A DNA stretch of 64,000 nt. Origin: Eublepharis macularius (Eukaryota > Chordata > Lepidosauria > Squamata > Eublepharidae). The translations under genes and the position numbers were made by a program. The stretch spans positions 30,563,232 through 30,627,231 of the forward strand of contig NC_072794.1 of assembly GCF_028583425.1 (NCBI RefSeq), read 5' to 3'. Shown here in pieces: positions 59,401-64,000 of the stretch. The notes below the pieces were generated by a model that saw nothing but the letters and a program-made list of their open reading frames with translations, was not told where the DNA came from and did not search any database. Position 1 is the stretch's first letter. Each line of letters starts with the position of its first letter.

Positions 59401-60223
59401 CTGGCTTGCTTGAGTGGAACACAACATCTGCAGAGCGTTCTTTTGTTCACTGTAACTTGTATACAGGGTTAAAAGGTTGTTCTGAGGATGAAATAGGAGG
59501 AACCCAACATATGAACCCCTAAGTTCCTTGGAAGAAGATTGGGATATGAGTAGAATTTAATAGCTTCATCACTATCTTGCATTCTAATCAAAGCAATTGC
59601 TATATTTTTATCTCCTGTTTCCATTCATAAATGATATCAACTGGGTTTCTCCTCCTTCTCTCTGTCTCTCTGTTCCATCTGCTGGACACTTTGACCATCA
59701 GAAGAAAAAAATAAGCTCTTGAATTCTACAAGGTAAGGCCATCTGTGTGAAGTGAAGCCAAATCATTTTAACCCCTCTCAGAAAACAATTCAGTCTTGTG
59801 ACACCTTAAAAATAAACTTGTTTATTGTATCATAAACTGGAGAGCCTACCTTTTCAGAATCATGACTTAACTTAAAAAGATGGCACGTGTGTCATCTATT
59901 TGAGAAGGGAAGGCTGTTTTACATGGTGGGATTAGAAGAACAAATACATAAAGCAGAGGGCCATGTAGGAATCAAACAACTGAAGATAGTGAAATGGTGT
60001 AGTATGACCATATATATGCAGACTAGAGACATATTTTGATTGCCAAATGAAACTGAGAGTCTCAAGTTTCTGACAGCACCAAAACACTTCAGGGGGGACT
60101 TCTTTAGACTGCAGGATTTACAATTATATCTATAGCCGCTTCAGAATACCAACCCTTTTGCCTTTCAGTGATTTGGGAGCACCTGGAGTCTTCTCCAATG
60201 CGGCATTTGATTCCTATTCTTAA
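26010..60223 (+). CDS. SELP: P-selectin gene, 15 coding exons (whole span)
   Basis: Coding exons: 26010-26463, 30306-30413, 32101-32289, 37788-37973, 40439-40624, 42235-42420, 44465-44650, 45874-46059, 46258-46443, 47032-47217, 49033-49218, 51223-51408, 58362-58484, 59702-59732 and 60169-60223. They join in frame to 877 residues: signal peptide about 1-31, C-type lectin 32-151, EGF 152-187, ten CCP domains 188-808, membrane exon 809-849, tail 850-877. Human P-selectin has nine CCPs and 830 residues. P-selectin is a Ca2+-dependent adhesion receptor of activated endothelium and thrombocytes that binds sialyl-Lewis-x-type glycans. Symmetric phase-1 exons mean any CCP can be skipped without breaking frame. 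The SELP assignment rests on the membrane and tail exons; the lectin part alone would be ambiguous with SELL or SELE. Least certain is the 5' end, where an additional short signal exon is possible. Confidence 0.95.
27190..27502. mobile_element. MITE with long nested inverted repeats
   Basis: The left end 'tttcacgaggatgctcaagt' is mirrored at the right by 'acttgagcatccttgtgaaa'. A second inner pair is 'ctctccacaggagggtagtt' and 'aactaccctcctgtggagag'. The loop is near 27345. It is non-coding. Confidence 0.85.
28880..29071. mobile_element. Foldback element
   Basis: 'cgtggcaccttagagaccaa' is mirrored by 'ggactctaaggtgccactgg'. The centre has 'tctgaagaagggagtcttga', the family hallmark. Confidence 0.75.
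29623..29820 (+). repeat. Interspersed repeat, 'gttgggaaattcctgg' family
   Basis: A well-preserved copy: 'aggttgccagctccagggtg', 'ggaaattcctggatatttgg', 'cattttcctaggggaactga' and 'gggagctctccagc'. Confidence 0.75.
30306..30413 (+). CDS. SELP: SELP exon: EGF-like domain
   Basis: This 108-nt exon encodes 36 residues with the six EGF cysteines. ETIGNYTC and [10 protein letters not shown] match the P-selectin EGF closely, whereas SCQPSSCS at its start resembles L-selectin (SCQPWSC). The acceptor follows 'ctctgtacag' and the donor is GTGAGT. The EGF domain packs against the lectin domain and sets its bent or extended conformation, which controls bond strength under flow. Confidence 0.95.
30660..30895 (-). 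repeat. Degraded tRNA-SINE, minus strand
   Basis: Minus-strand reading gives a box-B-like 'ggtttaaatccccactc' followed by 'tgggtgaccttggaccagtc', as in the Sauria-type SINEs. Confidence 0.55.
31221..31338. mobile_element. Foldback MITE with perfect 42-bp arms
   Basis: Left arm 31221-31262 (starting gggccaagctacacatgacg) and right arm 31297-31338 are exact reverse complements across 42 bases, with a 34-base spacer. It is the same family as 2894-3121 and 31384-31571. The 'aga' on both sides may be a 3-bp TSD. Confidence 0.9.
31384..31571. mobile_element. Foldback MITE with perfect 85-bp arms
   Basis: Arms 31388-31472 and 31481-31565 are exact reverse complements over 85 bases around an 8-base loop (ccaagtga). 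The outer bases continue the family end '...agcttggccc' on the right and a decayed 'gataagct' on the left. The lack of any mismatch implies recent formation or homogenisation. Confidence 0.9.
32101..32289 (+). CDS. SELP: SELP exon: CCP/Sushi domain 1
   Basis: This exon has 63 codons and all six cysteines of a selectin CCP (VKC, VNC, SSC, FSC, SQC, PQC). It contains NCSHPL and NWTAQVPQC, with N-glycosylation sequons at NCS and NWT. It is one codon longer than all later CCP exons. The acceptor follows 'ctccatttag' and the donor is GTATGT. Confidence 0.95.
32460..32757. repeat. GC-rich hAT-like repeat (copy 1)
   Basis: It shares 'gggagtgctcttggggcgga', 'gatgacatcactcctgggaa' and the end 'ggacctgggacccctagc' with the other members at 33098-33455 and 57341-57754. 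No clear TSD. Confidence 0.55.
33098..33455. repeat. GC-rich hAT-like repeat (copy 2)
   Basis: It begins 'cagggttgccaggtttcctt' and ends 'aatgggattcct'. The body has 'gatgtcacttccgggaaatg' and 'gacatcacttcccggaaggc', which recur in the copy at 57341-57754. Non-coding. Confidence 0.6.
34310..34500 (+). pseudogene. Myb/SANT-like DNA-binding domain relic of a DNA transposon
   Basis: A short frame reads [20 protein letters not shown], then [15 protein letters not shown]. The spacing W...ET.DLL.LWG...VQ..L......NI.. is that of Myb/SANT-like domains carried by Harbinger-type transposons and by zinc-finger/SCAN proteins. The second half of the domain (the expected R..QCR.K.K.L helix) is scrambled. 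It lies inside a SELP intron in the sense direction without splice sites that would include it. An AATAAA at about 36270 might mark the end of the former transposon transcript, but that is speculative. Confidence 0.5.
34560..37640. other. GC-rich intronic stretch, no gene recognised
   Basis: Several overlapping open frames on both strands (the longest 221 codons, minus strand, 36399-37064) show proline/serine/glycine-rich low-complexity translations without domains. This is what GC-rich non-coding DNA gives. It may be the body of the transposon that left the Myb-like relic, or a GC-rich unique intron. Poly-G runs sit near 35660 and 36862. Confidence 0.4.
37788..37973 (+). CDS. SELP: SELP exon: CCP domain 2
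   Basis: This 62-codon exon has six cysteines (VQC, RHC, STC, FTC, SIC, PIC) and the motifs [10 protein letters not shown] and [10 protein letters not shown]. The acceptor follows 'ttcttctttag'. The donor is GTTCAT, weak after position +2, so inclusion may be less efficient than for its neighbours. It resembles CCP4 in AVQC and FQYQS. Confidence 0.94.
37974..40438 (+). other. SELP: SELP intron CCP2-CCP3
   Basis: It contains the repeat related to 9780-10330 (about 38440-38650) and a CR1 LINE (38840-39396). The rest is unassigned. Confidence 0.8.
38840..39396 (+). mobile_element. CR1 LINE, 3' fragment with intact C-terminal frame
   Basis: The frame reads [20 protein letters not shown], then [20 protein letters not shown], then [20 protein letters not shown], then [16 protein letters not shown] and FKKRLDEYL before TAG. 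This is the C-terminal end of a CR1 reverse transcriptase. The 3' end has the CR1 hallmark 'ccttccaactctgtgattct' closing in an ATTCTGTG-type repeat. There is no poly(A). It is 5'-truncated, has no stop over more than 150 codons, and so is relatively young. Confidence 0.92.
40439..40624 (+). CDS. SELP: SELP exon: CCP domain 3
   Basis: This 62-codon exon has six cysteines (KQC, MDC, STC, FAC, LHC, PIC) and the motifs GDFAYNSTC and [10 protein letters not shown]. The acceptor follows 'tttcctag' and the donor is GTATGT. One sequon is at NST. Confidence 0.95.
40625..42234 (+). other. SELP: SELP intron CCP3-CCP4
   Basis: Mostly unassigned sequence, with a LINE 3' tail at 41540-41668. Confidence 0.8.
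41540..41668 (+). repeat. LINE 3' tail (L2/CR1-like)
   Basis: 'ttatccgccctgagcacgct', then 'gaggggagggcggaatacaa', then an (AATAA)n-like tail matches the 3'UTR end of the LINE at 11764-13149 in the opposite orientation. Confidence 0.75.
42235..42420 (+). CDS. SELP: SELP exon: CCP domain 4
   Basis: This 62-codon exon has six cysteines (VQC, ITC, SRC, FHC, TLC, PVC) and the motifs [10 protein letters not shown] and [10 protein letters not shown]. The acceptor follows 'ctttcttag'. The donor is GTTTGG, again weak at +3 to +6. Confidence 0.94.
43084..43375 (+). repeat. Diverged relative of the 47555-47690 repeat
   Basis: 'cagctgctgggaactgcttc', 'ggagagcccaaacgggcttg' and 'ggagtggtgaaataactccc' follow the same order as in the 5175 and 47555 copies. 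It includes a poly-A run at about 43107-43119. Confidence 0.5.
43680..43890 (+). repeat. Interspersed repeat, 'gttgggaaattcctgg' family
   Basis: 'gggttaccaacatccaggtg', 'ggagaaaatggcagcttcag' and the end 'ctccaggaatttcccaagcc' place it in the family, here in reversed block order. Confidence 0.55.
44161..44325 (+). repeat. tRNA-derived SINE (GCTGTGGCTCAGTGG family)
   Basis: 'ggttgtggctcaggggtggg', 'tgctttgcatgtagaaggtc', 'gttcaaaccttgacatctcc' and 'gagaccctggagagctgctg' give the complete family layout. Confidence 0.85.
44465..44650 (+). CDS. SELP: SELP exon: CCP domain 5
   Basis: This 62-codon exon has six cysteines (IDC, LNC, SRC, FSC, RQC, FFC) and the motifs [16 protein letters not shown] and [10 protein letters not shown]. 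About 47 of 63 residues match CCP7. The intron just upstream (tctgtgtaattctag) also matches that of CCP7 (tctgtataattctag), showing a duplication that included intron sequence. The donor is GTCAGT. Confidence 0.95.
44651..45873 (+). other. SELP: SELP intron CCP5-CCP6
   Basis: It includes a palindromic MITE at 44845-44940, a weak second copy near 45555-45630 and a degraded SINE-like stretch around 45640-45800. Confidence 0.75.
44845..44940. mobile_element. Palindromic MITE (GTGCAATCCTAA family)
   Basis: 'caatgcaatcctaaacagaa' is mirrored by 'ctacttaagattgcattgc'. The centre 'ccattgatgtcaatgggctc' is itself a near-palindrome. Confidence 0.8.
45874..46059 (+). CDS. SELP: SELP exon: CCP domain 6
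   Basis: This 62-codon exon has six cysteines (VKC, MTC, STC, FTC, TGC, PTC) and the motifs EEFAYQSTC and [10 protein letters not shown]. The acceptor follows 'tatgccctcag' and the donor is GTAAAG. The next exon follows after only 198 bases. Confidence 0.95.
46258..46443 (+). CDS. SELP: SELP exon: CCP domain 7
   Basis: This 62-codon exon has six cysteines (IGC, LNC, STC, FSC, LRC, FFC) and the motifs [16 protein letters not shown] and [10 protein letters not shown]. It is the closest relative of CCP5. It sits after the shortest intron of the gene (46060-46257). The donor is GTTAGT. It is a candidate for the domain that brings the total to ten. Confidence 0.95.
46444..47031 (+). other. SELP: SELP intron CCP7-CCP8
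   Basis: A short intron with a SINE at 46605-46790 and a pyrimidine-rich acceptor (cttctttgcttcag). Confidence 0.85.
46605..46790 (+). repeat. tRNA-derived SINE (GCTGTGGCTCAGTGG family), diverged
   Basis: 'gccatagttcagttgtagta', 'ttcagttcctgacccctcc' and 'agggtataaggcagttttat' keep the family order. Confidence 0.7.
47032..47217 (+). CDS. SELP: SELP exon: CCP domain 8
   Basis: This 62-codon exon has six cysteines (AKC, FNC, SSC, FSC, LDC, PSC) and the motifs [15 protein letters not shown] and [10 protein letters not shown]. The donor is GTCAGT. Together with CCP5, 7 and 9 it forms a subgroup with [13 protein letters not shown] motifs. Confidence 0.95.
47352..47441. mobile_element. Palindromic MITE (GTGCAATCCTAA family), best-preserved copy
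   Basis: The left arm 'ggtgcaatcctaagcagaat' and the right arm ending 'ctctgcttaggattgcact' are near-perfect mirrors. 'actccagtctaa' pairs with 'ttagactggagt' around 'cgttgaaatcaatggg'. At about 90 bases the whole element is a hairpin. Confidence 0.9.
47555..47690 (+). repeat. Interspersed repeat shared with 5175-5310
   Basis: See the entry at 5175. Here a poly-C run (about 47606-47618) interrupts it. Confidence 0.6.
48165..48625. mobile_element. Inverted-repeat element
   Basis: 'ttctctgctagttaa' at about 48453-48468 mirrors 'ttaactagcagagaa' at 48309-48323. 'taaaacagtgg' near 48215 mirrors 'ccactgttttaa' near 48551, and 'aggagcattttcattcc' is roughly mirrored by 'ggaatgcagatgctcct'. It is non-coding. 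The exact ends are uncertain. Confidence 0.6.
49033..49218 (+). CDS. SELP: SELP exon: CCP domain 9
   Basis: This 62-codon exon has six cysteines (VPC, GNC, SSC, FSC, LQC, PIC) and the motifs [15 protein letters not shown] and KWTGDMPIC. The acceptor follows 'ttttttattcag' and the donor is GTATGA. Confidence 0.95.
49219..51222 (+). other. SELP: SELP intron CCP9-CCP10
   Basis: It contains a 793-bp hAT-type element (49575-50367); the rest is unassigned. A 'gtgttttctcctgggatgtt' run near 49421-49440 resembles a decayed CCP piece but has no open frame of useful length. Confidence 0.75.
49575..50367. mobile_element. hAT-type non-autonomous element, 793 bp
   Basis: The terminal inverted repeats are 'cagtgcttttttctgg' and 'tagaaaaaaagcactg', followed inside by 'gtacccctaaacattttgtg' on the left and 'gtacccctaaacatttttt' near the right end. 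Flanks 'catataac' (49567-49574) and 'cacataac' (50368-50375) are an 8-bp TSD with one mismatch. The termini are related to those of the 281-bp MITE at 15887. No transposase frame survives. Confidence 0.85.
51223..51408 (+). CDS. SELP: SELP exon: CCP domain 10 (membrane-proximal)
   Basis: This 62-codon exon has six cysteines (VSC, MNC, STC, LHC, VEC, PVC) and the motifs [16 protein letters not shown] and [10 protein letters not shown]. The acceptor follows 'tgttccttacag' and the donor is GTAATT. It resembles CCP1 and human membrane-proximal CCPs in MNCSHPxGxF more than it resembles the CCP5/7/8/9 group. Confidence 0.95.
51812..52003 (+). mobile_element. RTE/BovB LINE 3' end
   Basis: 'aagaggaagacccaaaatga', then 'gatggcttgactcaatgaag', then 'ggttgccataggtggtaggt', then 'gacttgatggcacctaacac' is the conserved C-terminal and 3'UTR text of BovB elements. 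It ends in a short ACAC tail and is strongly 5'-truncated. Confidence 0.85.
54307..54491. mobile_element. Element nested in L1, with 9-bp TSD
   Basis: It starts 'gcagaggagttagccgtgtt' and contains 'cagtagcacctttaagacta' and 'agcataagctttcgagaatc', as in the foldback at 7485-7712. It is bracketed by 'tctccaaat' at 54298-54306 and 54492-54500. Confidence 0.88.
54703..55580. mobile_element. TIR DNA element nested in L1, about 878 bp
   Basis: The left end 'cagggtcaaatccacatt' is mirrored at the right end by 'aatgtggatttgccccag'. 'cgcatgttt' and 'aacatgcg' also pair further in. L1-derived coding text flanks both sides. No TSD could be matched. The interior has no transposase frame; an 'aaaaaataaaaaacag' simple run lies near 55160. 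Confidence 0.75.
56276..57340 (+). other. Intronic, nothing recognised
   Basis: No exon, RNA gene or clear repeat in this part of the intron. Confidence 0.35.
57341..57754. mobile_element. GC-rich hAT-like element with inverted ends
   Basis: It begins 'agggttgccaggtacccct' and ends 'gcacctgggaaccct', an inverted match. 'ttgggggt' flanks both sides (57333-57340 and 57755-57762). The body 'gacaatgtcacttccagaag' is shared with 33098-33455. The long minus-strand frame across it is a by-product of GC richness. Confidence 0.7.
57851..58016. mobile_element. hAT-type MITE, short copy, with perfect 8-bp TSD
   Basis: The ends are 'cagggctttttttctggggg' and 'ccagaaaaaaacccttg'. 'agagtagg' occurs exactly at 57843-57850 and 58017-58024. 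The inner 'ggtggaacggagttctggaa' places it in the 15887/61721/63304 family; much of the middle is deleted or replaced. Confidence 0.9.
58362..58484 (+). CDS. SELP: SELP exon: transmembrane segment
   Basis: The 41 codons include [20 protein letters not shown], then [15 protein letters not shown]. The 24 or so hydrophobic residues with a GG pair and the following basic stop-transfer run align with the human P-selectin membrane segment (EALTYFGG...ASTIGL...GGTLL). The acceptor follows 'attcattccag' and the donor is GTAAGA. The phase is 1. Confidence 0.95.
58485..59701 (+). other. SELP: SELP intron, membrane-tail
   Basis: It includes a (GT)n run near 58661-58680. Nothing else recognised. The acceptor tract before 59702 is strongly pyrimidine-rich. 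Confidence 0.75.
59702..59732 (+). CDS. SELP: SELP exon: cytoplasmic tail, part 1
   Basis: This 31-nt micro-exon encodes [10 protein letters not shown] and part of the next codon. It corresponds to the human DDGKCPLNPHS segment, keeping the acidic start and the L-N pair but lacking the cysteine that is acylated in human P-selectin. The acceptor follows 'ttgaccatcag' and the donor is GTAAGG. Confidence 0.88.
60169..60223 (+). CDS. SELP: SELP exon: cytoplasmic tail end and stop
   Basis: It encodes [18 protein letters not shown] and [12 protein letters not shown] matches the human GVFTNAAFD, the granule-sorting and endocytosis region, and is the best single proof that this is SELP. The tyrosine before GVF in human is proline here; a tyrosine appears three residues from the end instead. 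The acceptor follows 'ttttgcctttcag'. The bases right after the stop form a good donor (taag/GTAAGT), suggesting that the 3'UTR continues in a further exon. Confidence 0.93.
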
Positions 60224-60348
60224 GGTAAGTCAGTAGGTGTGTTGTTTTGATATATTCATAACTTCAGTCCTCCTGCCTGAATTGGATCATCATCTGGCTT
60301 GATATACTATAGTTTATTGTACCAATGGCAGCCAGGGCGGCCAGGCTG

Positions 60349-60904
60349 CAGGGTCAGATCTAGGGTTGCCGGCGCCCAGGGCAACCCTAGTCAGACCCCT
60401 CATGCATGTGCCGGCGCTGCGTGATGATGTCATTTTGGTGACATCATCACGCAGGGCGGAGCGGTGGAGACAGCGTGTGGTGCTGGGAAGCCACCCGCGC
60501 CATTCGCCTCCCCGCAGGCGAATGGCGTGGGCGGCCTTGCAGCCCCCTGCGCTGCCTTTCACCTGCCTTGCAGGATAGGGGGCAGCTGGCTTGCCGTGCG
60601 CGCCCTCTCCTGCAGGGCAGGCAAAAGGCAGCGCAGGGGGCTGTGAGGGCGCCCACGCCATTCGCCTGCCCCGCAGGACAGGGGGCGCCCGGCCACCCCC
60701 TGTCCTGCAGGGCAGGCGAATGGTGCAGGTGGCCGTGCTGCCTTTTGCCTGTCCTGCAGGGCAGGCGAAAGGCAGCGTGGGAGGCTGCAAGGCTGCCCGC
60801 GCTGCCACCCGCGCGCTCCCGGCAGCTGGGAGCTGCTCCTGGCGCCCCCTCCCTGGAGCCACCGGGGGCAGACTACCCCCCCGCCCCTCCTCGATCCGGC
60901 CCTG
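60349..60904. mobile_element. GC-rich hAT-type element with perfect 8-bp TSD
   Basis: The ends are 'cagggtcagatctagggttg' and 'tcgatccggccctg'. The exact duplication 'ccaggctg' lies at 60341-60348 and 60905-60912. The interior is a series of inverted modules based on 'tgtcctgcagggcaggcgaa'. It lies 126 bases past the SELP stop codon, so it may sit in the 3'UTR or its intron. Long GC-rich frames on both strands are not genes. Confidence 0.92.
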
Positions 60905-61017
60905 CCAGGCTGGGCATAAATTTGCTGCTTATTTTTAAAATGTGTATTGTTTATTATCATTCTAACACAACTGCAAAAGAATGATTGTAAAAACTTGAAA
61001 GACTTGTCTTGCTGTGG

Positions 61018-61023
61018 AATAAA
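61018..61023 (+). terminator. AATAAA polyadenylation-type signal, possibly for SELP
   Basis: A clean AATAAA lies 795 bases past the SELP stop and is followed by an A-rich run. If the 3'UTR is unspliced, this is the first good signal. Transcript data are needed to tell it from a chance match. Confidence 0.35.
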
Positions 61024-61197
61024 AAGAAAAAAAAATCTAGTTTTTACAATTTATTTTAGGGCAATCCTTTGCAGAGTCCAGTTAAAATTTATTGGTTGAG
61101 ATCCGGCACAGAATTTCTGCACATGCAGGGGAAGGGCGATTTCAAGAGAGAACATAGCAACAGTTCCCTCTTCTGGCAAACTATTGTAGTGACAGAT

Positions 61198-61412
61198 AGG
61201 GCTGCCAATCCCCAGGTGAGGCCTGGAGATCTCCCGGAATTACCCTTGAACTCTAGACAGCAGAGATCAGTTTTTGGAAAATATGGCTGTTTTGGAGGGT
61301 AGATTCAATGTCATTATAGCCCACTAAGGTTCCTCCCCTCCCCAAACCTCACTACCCTCAGGCTGTACTCCCAAACCTCCAGGAATTTCACAACTTGGAG
61401 TTGGCAACTCTA
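61198..61412 (-). repeat. Interspersed repeat, 'gttgggaaattcctgg' family, minus strand
   Basis: 'agggctgccaatccccaggt', 'cagagatcagtttttggaaa' and 'cctccaggaatttcacaact' give the family blocks in reverse. Confidence 0.65.
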
Positions 61413-61720
61413 TAACAGAGACAGCTGGTTTTCACTGTGAGAGAACCTGGTTCAAGATTCCCCAGCACCCTCCATAGTGGGCTGGTGCGGAGAGGTACAT
61501 TATGACTTTTATAGGTTTAGTGTATTGGGGGAGGTGGGGAATGTAGCTGGCAACCAGTGGGAGCCTTTAGAGGGTGGAGAATGACCTTGCATAATGACAC
61601 ACAATGTCATGATGCTCTAGGAATCTGCTCATCTCTGTGGTATTTTCTTACCATAGAGATGTATGATTCCTAGAGCATCATGACATCATTGTACAAACTG
61701 GAAGTAACATCATGACATCG
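61413..61720. other. Downstream of SELP, no gene seen
   Basis: 'ttcctagagcatcatgaca' near 61670 is the mirror of 'tgtcatgatgctctaggaa' near 61604-61622, an imperfect hairpin of unknown origin. No F5 exon is visible. Confidence 0.4.
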
Positions 61721-62082
61721 CAGGGCTTTTTTTCTGCAGGAATATGGTGGAACGCAGTTCCGGCACCTCTTGAAAGTAATCATGTGTCTCGTGGCCTTGT
61801 CCCCTGTCCCTGTTTCCTCCCCGTGCACAGCCCAAGGCACCGGGCTCCTTGTGGCACACTGAGCCTCAGCGGTGAAACAGAAGCGGGCCTTGCACCCCAG
61901 CTTGCAGGGAGAGGCTGCCTCTACCACCACTTCCTCAAGCTCTTCCCCCCAGCTGGAGGCAGAAGGTCCCGGGAGCATGTGCTGCCAGGGGCGCCACCTC
62001 CTGCTGGGAGTTGCCCTGGGTGCTGGCAACCCACGCTATGCCACTGAGTTCCACTACCTCTTTTCCCAGAAAAAAAGCCCTG
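61721..62082. mobile_element. hAT-type MITE family member (CAGGGCTTTTTTT)
   Basis: The ends are 'cagggctttttttctgcagg' and 'cagaaaaaaagccctg'. The inner 'cgcagttccggcacctcttg' is the family text. The middle is GC-rich and unrelated to the 281-bp form. The flanking 8 bases do not match well. Confidence 0.8.
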
Positions 62083-63077
62083 CTCATCACCATGAGATGT
62101 CATTCCCTGCCCCTTGCTCCTAGAGCCGTTGAAGCAGGAGCTTGCCAACCACTCCTGGGAGGATGGCAACCCTAAATATACAGGAACTGAGAACATTAAC
62201 AAAATTCTAACGTAAAATTAACAGAATGTAGTACCCTCCAACAGTAGTATAGCCTGGAGCAAAGATACACAAACTCTATAACAAATCAAGGTGGTGCTGC
62301 CCTTGAGGCTCAAACCCAGTCAGGTGGTAGAGTCTGGGGCTCAAGAGGGGGCTTTTTGAGCGAGGGGCAGAGACTGATGGCTCTTGGTCATTTTTTTAAA
62401 AAGAGAGATTTCGGGTGTCTATCTCATATCCGGTGTTTCCCCCCAAGTGTTCCCAAAATATGTTTATAACCCCTGCCTTGCTGCCTATCTAATAGTTTTA
62501 TATGTGATTCTTAGAAGGGAGCTCTCATCAGTCCCCCTCCCCTAAAATTAGACTCAGTGGAGGGATTGATTTTATTTGGAAGTGTGAAGTGAATGGGGTT
62601 AATGGGCTCCTCCCGACACTGTCTTTCTGATCAGAAACGGCCTGGAGTCCTGCTGTTTGGGTACCTGCAACAGTGCCTGCACATTTTCCTCATAGCAGCA
62701 TCCCCAAGGCCATTTCAGATTAGGAAAACAGCATGGGGAGAAAGACTGAAACCCCCACCCCTACTGGAATCAGGGTGAATGTGTGTAAAACTCTGGGTAC
62801 TCCCTGTATCATGTGTAATTAAGCCTTGATCAGATAAAGATTTTAATCCTGGAAGTAGATGGTGGATAAAGGGGATTTTAGATTTTTAGATCAGGAGAAA
62901 AACCTGGAGAGGGCTTGGTAGCCTTAACTCCCCTGAAAATTCCAGTCAGCCCCTGAAATCTGGCAGCCCTACTAGACAGTGAGTTTATTGCACTGGATGT
63001 TTGATCAACTGACTGTACCCCGAATCTCTCTGGTCTAGGCCAGTCACTCTCTCGCAGTCTAAGCTACTTCCCAGAGT
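62083..63077. other. Downstream intergenic, no gene seen
   Basis: No supported exon or RNA gene. Confidence 0.35.
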
Positions 63078-63252
63078 TTTTGCCAACTCCAGTTTTTGGA
63101 AGCCCCTGGAGATTTGAAGGTGGTGCCAGGGATCATATTATGCCATACGGTCTACCTTTCAAAGCTGCCTTTTTCTCCTGGGGAACTGATATCTGTGGTC
63201 TGGAGATCTATTGTAAAAACTCCAGGCCTAACCTTGAGGTTGGAAATCCTAT
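63078..63252 (+). repeat. Interspersed repeat, 'gttgggaaattcctgg' family
   Basis: 'tgccaactccagtttttgga', 'ttttctcctggggaactgat' and 'ggtctggagatctattgtaa' occur in family order. Confidence 0.65.
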
Positions 63253-63303
63253 TTATTGTTAGAATAAAATGAGGAGCTCTTTGGAGGAAGATAAAGATAA
63301 AAC

Positions 63304-63586
63304 CAGGGCTTTTTTTCAGCGGGAACGTGGTGGAATGGAGTTCCGGCACCTCTTGAAAATGGTCACATGGCCGGTGGCCCTTCCTCCTGATCTCCAGACA
63401 GAGAGGTATTTAGATTGCCCTACATGCCATGGCGTGGAGGGCAATCTAAACTCCCCTCTGTCTGAAGATCAGTGGGTGGGGCCACTGGCCATGTGACCAT
63501 TTTTGCTGAGGGCGATTTAAACTTTAAAAAACTCCGCTCTTGTTCCAGCAGACCCAAAGTGACATCATTGTGCGGTCCGAGCCCTG
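63304..63586. mobile_element. hAT-type MITE with perfect 8-bp TSD
   Basis: The left end is 'cagggctttttttcagcggg' and the right end 'gtgcggtccgagccctg'. The exact duplication 'gataaaac' lies at 63296-63303 and 63587-63594. It is full-length like the copy at 15887, with matching text 'atggtcacatggccggtggc'. Confidence 0.92.
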
Positions 63587-64000
63587 GATAAAACTGTAGT
63601 AAGAATCAGTAGAACTGCTGCCCCGATGTTCCTCAAAGTATGTGCTTTTATCAGTGTATAAGCTTTTAAACAGATACAATTAGGAATGGATCCAAGCTAA
63701 ATTGCAGTTTCCACCTATTCCCCCTTCCCACTGAAGACCCTCCTCATGTCATTCCTCAGGTCAGGGTCCCCTGACCCCCCAGGAGCAGCATTTTGTGGAG
63801 GTCAGTGGGTTGTGGGGGGAGGAAAGTCTGGCATGTTTTGTTCTGCCATTGGAAAATTTAGTCTGGATCCAACCCTCCCGTAAGCGTTTAAAGGGGGGTG
63901 GAGGGCATCCAGCAGTGGAGTTGTAGGGGAGGATTAACTGACAGGAAAGCAGTCACATAATTTCCTGTTAGTGGTTGTAAAGCACTGAATAACCTTTGGC
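63587..64000. other. Window end, no gene seen
   Basis: No exon, RNA gene or clear element in the last 400 bases. Confidence 0.35.

Noticed and set aside
60314..60984. 182- and 169-codon frames on both strands
   Set aside because: They lie in the GC-rich hAT-type element at 60349-60904 and read repeated modules.
60224..64000. First exon of coagulation factor V
   Set aside because: Expected from mammalian gene order, but no signal peptide or multicopper-oxidase-like frame is present.

Overview
The window looks like nuclear DNA of a squamate reptile (lizard or gecko type). The evidence is the repeat content: tRNA-derived SINEs with the Sauria-SINE layout, CR1, L2-type and BovB-type LINE pieces, an L1-clade LINE, and many hAT-like and foldback MITEs. 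Genes are sparse and split into short exons with GT-AG borders.

The one clear gene is a P-selectin (SELP) on the + strand, from about 26010 to 60223. I could trace 15 coding exons: signal peptide plus C-type lectin domain, an EGF domain, ten Sushi/CCP domains, a transmembrane exon and two cytoplasmic exons. Every junction from lectin to transmembrane exon is phase 1. The exons join without a frameshift into 2634 nt (877 residues). The transmembrane segment and the tail ending (GVFSNAAFD) identify it as P-selectin, but the lectin domain reads more like L-/E-selectin. The tail lacks the tyrosine and cysteine of the mammalian sorting and acylation region.

Layout. 1-18000: no gene seen; SINEs, an L2-type LINE (11764-13149, - strand) and foldback or TIR elements, several with clear target-site duplications (TSDs). 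18535-18688 (- strand): a probable last coding exon of an unidentified gene, with AT-rich 3'UTR-like sequence below it. 18689-26009: repeats and unassigned DNA, which should hold the SELP promoter. 26010-60223: SELP, its introns loaded with MITEs, a CR1 (38840-39396), a Myb/SANT-like transposon relic (34310-34500), a BovB tail and a 4.3-kb L1-like element with two DNA elements nested in it (52010-56275). 60224-64000: possible SELP 3'UTR, three hAT-type elements and other repeats. Coagulation factor V, which follows SELP in mammals, is not reached.

Biology: P-selectin is an adhesion receptor of activated endothelium and thrombocytes. Its lectin domain binds sialylated, fucosylated ligands in a Ca2+-dependent way, the CCP stalk lifts it above the glycocalyx, and the tail directs granule sorting and endocytosis. 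I found no evidence of a wholly new system. The most informative points are the ten-CCP stalk with a visible CCP5/CCP7 duplication, the altered tail, the orphan minus-strand exon, and an 85-bp perfect palindrome in an intron.
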